NCBI GenBank assembly: GCA_034440575.1
Contig: JAOTOL010001364.1
Coordinates: 660,001 to 724,000, forward strand
Length of the DNA: 64,000 nucleotides
DNA from: Imbricaverruca yamaguchii
Taxonomy: Eukaryota; Arthropoda; Thecostraca; Neoverrucidae
Direction: 5' to 3'
Both the position numbers and the translations under genes were made by a program. The notes under the pieces are model-generated. The model searched no databases, was not told the origin of the DNA, and saw only the letters and a program-made list of their open reading frames with translations. How positions within the stretch are numbered: position 1 is the first letter of the stretch; each line of letters begins with the position of its first letter. Positions 57,130 to 64,000 of this stretch are shown piece after piece.

Positions 57130-57770
57130 CACATAGATGGGTACATTTATTTATATCGAGATAAACATTTTGCACAAACGGTTGCCATCTATTCGTAGAT
57201 TTTTCCATTGCTTCGTTCTTGAATGCAGTACATTTTCCGATTTCACGCATTGTCCTGATCTTTCCCATAAATTCCGCCAGTGGCATTCTTCCATTTCCAC
57301 GCATATTCCTACCTATTATGTACTGCTTCGCAAGCAACAACACAAAGTTTACAATGTCAGTTGCGCCTATGCATACCAACAGTATGTACTCTACACATAG
57401 ATTCGGGCCCGTTCCGTTATTTATACACAGTTTGCGCAACAGTACATTCCAAAACTGCGATACTCTTCTGCATTTCGCTATGAAATGTACAATCGTATCG
57501 ATGTGTGAACAGAATTTGCATTCTGGTGAATCACTAACTTTTCGGTCGTATAGGAATTTTTGGGTCCAAACGAATATATTTATTATCTGAAACTGCATAT
57601 TTGCAAGTTTCGTTGACTTTGTACATTTATACGGGAGAGCATAGCCTTTCTCCAATTTTTTCCTACATAAATTAAAACTTTTTCCCTCCATTTTGTTTGA
57701 CATGGTAGTTTTACTGTTTTTGACAGGAAGATTCCATACATGAGGGAGCATGCCATTTCTTTTGCTTTCC
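57130..57770 (-). mobile_element. 3' part of an L1/Tx1-like LINE (zf-RVT region)
   Basis: A minus ORF of about 200 codons (ATG at 57751) contains KLANMQFQIINIFVWTQKFL, then YDRKVSDSPECKFCSHIDTI and VHFIAKCRRVSQFWN. The C-x2-C...H-x4-C pattern followed by FW is the zinc-binding segment that follows the reverse transcriptase in L1/Tx1-type LINEs. The frame is intact across this stretch and then runs into the (CA)n tract. No reverse transcriptase core lies upstream because a CR1 fragment begins at 57800. Confidence 0.75.
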
Positions 57771-57799
57771 CTATCTATTCCCTATCTATTAAAACTTTA

Positions 57800-58686
57800 A
57801 ATGTTCTTAATGGAGTCCCTAAGGGGTCAGTACTGGGGCCACTACTGTTCATTATATTTCTAAATAACATTGAAAGGGGCATAAGCAGTAAAGTTTTGAA
57901 ATTTGCGGATGATTTGAAGGTCTTTAGGGCAATAACAGGTCAAAATGAGCATATCTCGCTGCAAAAAGACTGCAACACAAAGCTGGGGGCATCAGAACAG
58001 ACCAAGGAAGCCAGGAAGAAGGCACTGAGAATGCTTGGGGAAATAAATAAGAATGTATCATACGGAAGTGAGGAAGTCATCAGGAAGCTTTACTGTGCAT
58101 ATGTCAGGCCACATTTGGAATACTGCATCTAAGCTTGGTCTCCTAGCTATGAGAAAGATGGTTGGCTTTAAAGAGAGAGTACAAATGAGGGCTACAAAAA
58201 CGGTTAATGGTATAAGCAACCTGGCATATGAGGAAAGATTGAAGAAATTGAATAGGGTTTCACTTAGATATAAAAGACTGAGAGGAGATCTCATCGAGGT
58301 CTTTAAAATTGTCCATGGTCTGGTGAGGGGATATCTTGGGGAAAAGTTTGAATTTAACAGAAATGATGCATTTAGAGGTCATCAATGTAAAATTCAAGTT
58401 AACCACAGCAGAACAAGGTTAAGACAGTCTTTCTTCACCAACACGGTAGTAGAACACTGGAACCAGCTCCCAGAAACCATTGCCAGTAGCAGCACATTGA
58501 ACATCTTTAAAAACAGCATAGATAATCATTATAAGAATATAGCGCTTGCTTTTCAGTATTACAGGAAGGGCTGATTGACAGATTTGGTGGGTAACTGGTT
58601 GAGTGTACAGAGTGCAACCAAGAAGGGCCCTTGTGGCTCATAGTTGCGGTAATCTTGTATGTCTTTATGTCTTTATGTCTTTTTGT
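57800..58686 (+). mobile_element. 5'-truncated CR1 LINE fragment (family B) with internal deletion
   Basis: Starts at NVLNGVPKGSVLGPLLFIIF and keeps FADDLKVF (about 57907). Then HISLQKD is joined directly to CNTKLGASEQTKEARKKALR, which drops about 190 bp present in the copy at 16.2 kb. The rest continues to HWNQLPETIASSSTLNIFK, the 3' UTR and the tail ATGTCTTTATGTCTTTATGT at 58656-58686. Stops occur at about 58131 and 58170. Confidence 0.88.
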
Positions 58687-59159
58687 CATGTCTAACGAAT
58701 CATATGTTTTCATTCCTTTGTGGTGGGAAGCAATGAGTAGTGACTATGTAATCTCAACAATATTTTCCATTCGTGGAGAATAGCATGGAAGATACTCCGT
58801 TACCTATATTGGTGAACTTCAATATTTGGACATCGGGCCACTAACGTGCTATGTTCTACGCTGTTGCCATATTCGAACAAATCCCCTATAAATTTTATGC
58901 CATTATAATAGAGTGATGGCACAAATGTTCGTCGTTGATCAATCTGAACATACTTATTGTACCATATGAATTAAGTACCTACTGATGTGACATCGTTAGT
59001 GTTTAACTGCGCTTTCATTTCATATGCTGCATCAATGACATATGCATACAACTTTGGTACATACATGTATAAAAATGCGTCCTTATCAGCACGTATCACG
59101 TCTGCATGACACAGTATCCACATACACAGCAGAATTATTCGCAATCTTCTCGGCATACT
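58687..59159. other. no certain gene; small minus ORF with signal-peptide look
   Basis: The minus ORF at 58971-59156 (61 codons) starts MPRRLRIILLCMWILCHADV, a basic N-terminus followed by a hydrophobic stretch, as in a secretory signal. Nothing else supports it. Confidence 0.2.
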
Positions 59160-59951
59160 GCAACATCTACAACACTGTGCTGTCTAAGCTGTGTCTAGTC
59201 TAAGCTGTGTATAGGTGTTTAGCAATTACTTCTGTGATTATATTTCGTTAGTTTTATCTTATAAGCATTTTTCGTCGCACGCAAACCATACTATATTAAC
59301 CTAGCGACGCCGCCGTGTGCGCCATCTTTGCTTTCGGCGTGTTCTCGACGCTTCGATTTCTGTAGTAGGAGATATTACAAGTGTGTAGATTTCATAAGTA
59401 CATTAGACAACATTCATACTATCCTAACATACTTTATTTATTTTTTGGTGTGCATAGTGTGTTTGGTGTTGAAGTTTAAGATAGTTTAATTAGTAGTAAG
59501 TTGGGGGTATTCATAAGTGCTGTGTGACTGTTCATTTTTCTGTCTAGCCATAAGTGATATCAAAAGGGATATTCATACAGTTGTCTACTTGTGTGGAAGA
59601 CAATTAGATTAGACATCTTGTTTATGTATTTAATTTAAACAAAACAAAAACAAAACAAAAAACAAACAATTGTTTAATTGTTTATGCTTTTCTTGAGGTA
59701 CTCAGATAATTAACTGACAGTATAGGAGGTAGCGATTTATAGTGAATGATAGTTAGCTTTTTTCTCGGTTGTTTGGCGTGTTAATTTGAATCTAAATCTA
59801 GGCATAACCTGCAGCGTTTAGGATGGTTTCGACCAGGATGCAGGCACTAGAGGAAGAAATTAGGACCCTTAAGGCAGAGGTTTCCAAGCTCAAGGCTGCC
59901 CTTGTTGCACAGGGTAGGCAAGATAAAGCGACAAGGGGTCACTCCGTAGCA
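59160..59951 (+). mobile_element. possible 5' UTR and ORF1 start of another LINE
   Basis: About 660 bp of mixed sequence leads to an ATG at 59823 that opens a short frame (MVSTRMQALEEEIRTLKAEV, then SKLKAALVAQGRQDK) with clear heptad-like Leu/Ala spacing, a coiled coil of the kind found at the start of LINE ORF1 proteins. The frame is cut by the tail of the minus-strand CR1 at about 59951. A host gene exon is an alternative. Confidence 0.35.
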
Positions 59952-60236
59952 TAAAGTCATAAAGTCATAAAGTGTTAAGGCTTAATAAGGGCCACAAGGG
60001 CCCATCTGGGTCAAGCCTGTCTAGAAGATATTAGAAAGTACATGTTCACACCTATCAATTCCAAACCCATGCAATCCCTCCACCTGTGCCACCACAGCCA
60101 ATCTCATCAGTATGACATCGCAAAGGAAGTTGCCAAATCCACTGCAAGGTACACCCCATATAGTACAACATAATACTAGCATAATGTTATACCCTATATA
60201 GCTAGTGAAAATACTCAATATCCCATGCATCACAAG

Positions 60237-62954
60237 TTAGAATTCAAAAACAACATTTTCCTGTCTAAAAAAATTATCCACCCTACTTTTAAAGACATTC
60301 AATGAGGGACTCCCCACTGCATCAGCAGGCAGCCTATTCCATTGGTCAACAACCCTTTGACTGAAGACCTGTTGTCGTTTAACTGTCCTGCACCTCATTT
60401 TGTCTAACCTGAATTGATGACCCCTATGGGATACTCTAAACTGCAGAGCATCATTCAAATTGACCTGATCTAGCCCTCTAACAATTTTGTACATTTCAAT
60501 CATGTCTCCCCTTAATCTCCTATACTTGAGTGAGTACATATCTAATGCATTAAGCCTTTCTCCATATTCTAAGTTACTTAATCCACTGACCAGTCTAGTG
60601 GCTTTGCGCTGGACTCTTTCTAACATATCTATATCCTTTTCTAGGTAGGGGCTCCATGCTTGTACAGAGTACTCCAAGTGTGGCCGCACATATGCTAAGT
60701 ACAGCTTTTTCATGACTTCCCTGCTCTTATATTTCACACTTCTATTAATGAGTCCCAGCATTCTGAGTGACCTATTTCTAGCTGAGATACATTGTTTTTC
60801 TGCTTTAAGGTCTTTTGAGACCAACACACCTAAGTCCCTTTCCTCTTCAATAACATCCAGTTCCCTCCCTCCAATTTTATAACTGAATGTCTCGCCTGCA
60901 GACCCTATATGCATAACCTTACACTTATCATAGTTGAAAGTCATCTGCCATTGATCAGCCCACTCTTTTAGGTCGTCCAAATCTAGTTGAATATTACTAG
61001 ATTGCTCTCTGCTGTTAGCCACTCCTACCAGCTTGATGTCATCAGCAAATTTGAACACTCTATTCCTCAGCCCTACTTCAATGTTGTTCACAAAGATGAT
61101 AAAGAGGAGGGGCCCTAGAACAGAGCCCTGTGGCACTCCACTCAGAACATCTTTCCAACCAGATTTACATCCATTCAATACTACCCTTTGTTTCCTTCCC
61201 TGCAACCATGCTTCAATCCAATGTAGAACTTTTCCTACAATCCCATGTTGTTGTAATTGATGAATTAACCTTCCATGTGGAACTTTATCAAAAGCTTTGC
61301 TAAAGTCCAAGTACACAACATCCATCCTGCTTTCATTGTCTACTTCTTTGGTAACATACTCAATGAACTCCAATAGGTTAGTTAAACAAGACCTTTGAGA
61401 TCGAAATCCATGTTGAGTATCCCTTAAAAGGTTGTGCCTATCAAGATGAATCTGAACATTCTGTTTAACCAGCTTTTCTAGTACGTTGCAAACTAATGAG
61501 GTCAAACTGACTGGCCTGTAGTTTCCTACACTCTTCCTATTTCCCTTTTTGAAAATTGGTACTACACTTGCATTTCTCCAATCTTCAGGTACTTCTGAAT
61601 ACTCCATAGATCGCCTGAAAATGATACCTAGGGGAGTTGCTAAAGCTTTAGCACACTCTACTAAGATCCTAGCATATATTTCATCTGGTCCGGAAGCTTT
61701 ATTAGGTTTTATATTCTGCAACTGCTTCTCTACGGCTTCTGTAGTTATTGTAAGATCCTCCAGCATATCACCTGCCATGGCATGGCCTACAGATGTTCCT
61801 ATTGTACCAGAATTATCTTTAGTGAAGACTGATGAGAATTGCTTGCTTAGGGATTCCACAATGTCGCAATCATCAACCACTATTTCCCCATCTACCTCCA
61901 GTGGTCCTACACTACACTTTTTAGCCTTAAATTTATAGAAGCTAAAGAATCTCTTAGCATTACCTGCTGAACATTCTCGAGCAAAGTTGATTTCAGCAAG
62001 TCTTTTAGATGCTCTAACACACCTCCTAACTTTATTTCTAGCTATTCTATATGATTCTAGGTTTAACCCAGAGTTAGTATCTTTTAGTTTCTTGAATGCT
62101 TGTTTCTTTGAGTCCAGTAATTGCTTAACTTCCCTAGTCAGCCACGAAGGGTGCTTAACCCTGTTTGATCTAATTTGCCTACTGGGAATGAACCTATCCT
62201 GACCCTGAAATAGCTTATCTTTTATCATTGTCCACATTTCATAAGCATCTAAGCCATTCAATATGACTTCCCAATTAATTTCACTTAGGAAGCTCCTGAA
62301 CTCACTGTAATTCCCTTTTGTAAAATTCGGAATCAATGTTCTGTTGGTTGCTACCCTTCCAACATATAATGAGAAGCGTATAATGTTGTGATCACTATTA
62401 CCAAAGGTCTCTCCTACGTTAACATTTTGCACAAAATTTTCCTCATTAGTAAGCACTAGATCTGATATTTTATTTTCCCTTGTAGGCTCGTGTATCATTT
62501 GAAAGAAGAAATTGTCCTCAAAACAAGCCATGAAACATCTTTCTGATTTGCTTACACCTATTGTTTTGTTTCCCAATCCTGCTATGTTGAAATCCCCCAA
62601 CAAAATAGTTCTCTCCTGTACTCTCCTACTTATCTCTTCCTGCATCAGCCTGTCAGTGTTTTCATTCTGGTCTGGAGGTCTATAGAATGCCCCAATCCTA
62701 AATTTTGTTCCATTCTTCAGAATTATATCTAACCACAAAGATTCTACTCCTGCACTATGTACTCCATCCTCTATGGAATGACATTTCATTACTTGCCTAA
62801 CATACAAGAGAATGCCACCTCCTATCCTTGCCTCTCTTTGATAGGCATGCATGTTGTAGCCTGTCAATTCAAATTCTTGCAAGTTGTCTCCAAACATGCT
62901 TTCGTTAACCCATGCTTCTGTTATGCACACCAAATCTAGCTGTTCAGACAACAT
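60237..62954 (-). CDS. CR1 ORF2: AP endonuclease and reverse transcriptase
   Basis: A 905-codon open frame. The N-terminal endonuclease shows LVCITEAWV (catalytic Glu 13), FYRPPDQ (90-96), LLGDFNIAG (118-126) and NSDHNIIRF (186-194; the SDH box). The reverse transcriptase runs from about 415 to 660, with NKASGPDEIYARIL, VVPIFKKGNRKSVGNYRPVS (464-483), QHGFRSQRSCLTNLLEF, motif A VVYLDFSKAFDKVPH (546-560), GVPQGSVLGPLLF and the catalytic FADD (636-639). A thumb/connection region follows. All key residues are present. The endonuclease domain clearly begins before the first ATG: in frame upstream lies CFYVNARSVRNKIGELHAY, the usual start of this domain, with no ATG back to the ORF1 overlap. Translation may start at a non-ATG codon or follow ORF1 by reinitiation or frameshifting. 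The protein would nick target DNA and copy the element RNA at that site. Confidence 0.93.
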   Translation of the reverse strand: MLSEQLDLVCITEAWVNESMFGDNLQEFELTGYNMHAYQREARIGGGILLYVRQVMKCHSIEDGVHSAGVESLWLDIILKNGTKFRIGAFYRPPDQNENTDRLMQEEISRRVQERTILLGDFNIAGLGNKTIGVSKSERCFMACFEDNFFFQMIHEPTRENKISDLVLTNEENFVQNVNVGETFGNSDHNIIRFSLYVGRVATNRTLIPNFTKGNYSEFRSFLSEINWEVILNGLDAYEMWTMIKDKLFQGQDRFIPSRQIRSNRVKHPSWLTREVKQLLDSKKQAFKKLKDTNSGLNLESYRIARNKVRRCVRASKRLAEINFARECSAGNAKRFFSFYKFKAKKCSVGPLEVDGEIVVDDCDIVESLSKQFSSVFTKDNSGTIGTSVGHAMAGDMLEDLTITTEAVEKQLQNIKPNKASGPDEIYARILVECAKALATPLGIIFRRSMEYSEVPEDWRNASVVPIFKKGNRKSVGNYRPVSLTSLVCNVLEKLVKQNVQIHLDRHNLLRDTQHGFRSQRSCLTNLLEFIEYVTKEVDNESRMDVVYLDFSKAFDKVPHGRLIHQLQQHGIVGKVLHWIEAWLQGRKQRVVLNGCKSGWKDVLSGVPQGSVLGPLLFIIFVNNIEVGLRNRVFKFADDIKLVGVANSREQSSNIQLDLDDLKEWADQWQMTFNYDKCKVMHIGSAGETFSYKIGGRELDVIEEERDLGVLVSKDLKAEKQCISARNRSLRMLGLINRSVKYKSREVMKKLYLAYVRPHLEYSVQAWSPYLEKDIDMLERVQRKATRLVSGLSNLEYGERLNALDMYSLKYRRLRGDMIEMYKIVRGLDQVNLNDALQFRVSHRGHQFRLDKMRCRTVKRQQVFSQRVVDQWNRLPADAVGSPSLNVFKSRVDNFFRQENVVFEF

Positions 62955-63079
62955 ATATGCATGCAGTTCCCCAATTTTGTTCCTAACACTTCTGGCATTG
63001 ACATAAAAACATGATAAATTATTCCTTCCATTGCTTGCTATGCTTTTCTCTTTATCAGCTACATCCCCCCATGTCCTGC

Positions 63080-63955
63080 CTAGTTTCCCTGTTTCCTGTT
63101 GAGAGCCTCCTCATACCTATTGCTGAGCAATTCCACTCCTCTCTTGCTCAGATGTAATCCATCTAAAACAAACATCTCCGTCCTCCCCCAAAACTCCCCC
63201 CACAAATCCAAGAACTGCACCCCAAGCTCCTTACAAATGTTGGCCACCCTGGTATTGAGCCCAATGGCCCTCGAATACCACTCCATGCTTGCATGGACCA
63301 TAGGGAAGATGGATGTCACCACTCCTCTTTTCCTACTTCCTGCTAAACTACCTATCAAAGCCCTATAGGCTTTCATTGTTTCCTCTGTATTATTTTTTCC
63401 TACATCGTTAACTCCAACCTGCACAATTACCGTTGCACCCTCTCCACTTCCCCTCATTACTCCCTCCAGCCTATCCCTAACATCTTTCACCTGCGCTCCT
63501 GGGTAGCAAACACGCATCCGTCTGCTGGGGTTCTTGCTACAAGATGTTTGATCCATGTACCGAACCCTGGAATCCCCTATGACTAAAACCTCTCTCTCTC
63601 CATCTCTATCTTCAGCCATCTGGTCATCCCCACCTCCGTCCCTCTCATCATTACCTTCCCTCTCCTCCAGTGCATCAAACCTATTTTTAATTGGGACGCC
63701 CATGTCCACCTTCCTTAGCGCCAGTCGGGTGCTATGGCGCCTTGCCACCTTCCAACTGCCACCATCCCGGACCAAGCCATCCGAACTCCCATCAGTCCTC
63801 CGCTCGGGCACCCGAGTTGCCTGGCTGGCACCTCCCATGATGGGTCCCTCCACCAAACACTTCAAGCGCTCCACCTCCCCCGTTAACATATCTAACCTCT
63901 TACTCAAGTCCCCAATGATTCCCACACACTTACAATTCCCACAGTCTCCTTCCAT
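63080..63955 (-). CDS. CR1 ORF1: SGNH-hydrolase (esterase-like) protein
   Basis: 291 codons from an ATG at 63953-63955. The N-terminus has a small cysteine cluster (CGNCKC, residues 5-10) and a short amphipathic helix (LSKRLDMLTGEVERLKCLVE). A charged, Gly-rich linker follows. The C-terminal half is an SGNH/GDSL hydrolase: VLVIGDSRV with Ser 129, CYPGAQVKDV with the block-II Gly, VQVGVNDV with Asn 183, and LDGLHLSKRG with Asp 265 and His 268. All four SGNH residues are present, so the fold is probably active. ORF1 proteins with such domains are known from CR1-group LINEs, where they are thought to bind RNA or membranes; the substrate is unknown. It precedes ORF2 and ends with TAG where the ORF2 frame is already open. 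Confidence 0.9.
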   Translation of the reverse strand: MEGDCGNCKCVGIIGDLSKRLDMLTGEVERLKCLVEGPIMGGASQATRVPERRTDGSSDGLVRDGGSWKVARRHSTRLALRKVDMGVPIKNRFDALEEREGNDERDGGGDDQMAEDRDGEREVLVIGDSRVRYMDQTSCSKNPSRRMRVCYPGAQVKDVRDRLEGVMRGSGEGATVIVQVGVNDVGKNNTEETMKAYRALIGSLAGSRKRGVVTSIFPMVHASMEWYSRAIGLNTRVANICKELGVQFLDLWGEFWGRTEMFVLDGLHLSKRGVELLSNRYEEALNRKQGN

Positions 63956-64000
63956 TTTTGTTCTTGTTTTTTTTCTTTCTACTCTTAGTACTAAGTCTAG

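Larger units (their letters stand above)
59951..64000 (-). mobile_element. near-intact CR1 LINE (family A), 5' end beyond the window
   Basis: Minus-strand element with a 3' tail of 8-bp units ACTTTATG (59951-59976), a ~260-bp 3' UTR, ORF2 (60237-62954, extendable to about 63075) and ORF1 (63080-63955). The 5' UTR runs off the window. Both ORFs are uninterrupted, which makes it much younger than every other LINE here. CR1-type features are the short 8-bp tail, an SGNH-type ORF1 and an ORF2 of APE endonuclease plus RT without RNase H. Family B copies end in the related tail ATGTCTTT. Confidence 0.92.

Noticed and set aside
56895..57164. His/Thr-rich ORFs over the CA tract
   Set aside because: Translation of (CA)n and related simple sequence.

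Overview
This window is eukaryotic, almost certainly from an invertebrate animal. It has no operons, no bacterial-style coding density and no conserved single-copy gene that I can name. It does have many minisatellites, tRNA-derived SINEs with Pol III A and B boxes, several clades of non-LTR retrotransposon (CR1, RNase H-bearing I-like, and an L1/Tx1-like fragment) and a DNA transposon with long terminal inverted repeats. Degenerate AGGTTAGG strings near 10.95-11.15 kb are weakly compatible with an arthropod, but the taxon cannot be fixed from this sequence.

Layout. 0-9 kb: a run of minisatellites with units of 22, 52, 33, 48, 19, 32, ~41 and 25 bp. The 52-bp array has grown inside a tRNA-derived SINE. 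8.6-9.8 kb: a large imperfect inverted repeat. 9.8-14 kb: mostly unassigned, with (AT)n tracts. 14.0-19.2 kb: a decayed I-like LINE on the + strand that carries a short SINE with a 15-bp target-site duplication, then a second SINE and a CR1 fragment. 19.6-26.9 kb: minisatellites, including a 1.2-kb array of a 12-bp unit, a (GA)n tract, a tRNA-derived SINE and a 69-bp array. 27.3-32.4 kb: a CR1 fragment, a 62-bp array and a second decayed I-like LINE, all LINE material on the minus strand.

33.1-34.1 kb holds the best candidate host exon, a proline/arginine-rich ORF with a 21-bp internal repeat. It is followed by a 32-bp array whose units contain inverted CCAAT. 37-41 kb: a dispersed repeat, a CR1 fragment, an unrecognised ORF and two perfect hairpins. 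41.5-46.8 kb: arrays of 52, 35 (3.6 kb, about 100 copies) and 48 bp. 47.6-49.9 kb: a long dead CR1. 52.3-55.1 kb: a TIR transposon with 0.6-kb inverted repeats, a 4-bp target duplication and a frameshifted transposase. 55.5-58.7 kb: I-like, L1/Tx1-like and CR1 fragments. 59.95-64.0 kb: a near-intact CR1 on the minus strand, with an SGNH-hydrolase ORF1 and an endonuclease/reverse transcriptase ORF2.

The window therefore reads as a layered repeat landscape. Autonomous LINEs (CR1, I-like) could supply the machinery that mobilises the SINEs, and short internal motifs of mobile elements have in several places been amplified into minisatellites. Many long open frames here are by-products of tandem repeats whose unit lacks stop codons. 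They should not be read as genes.
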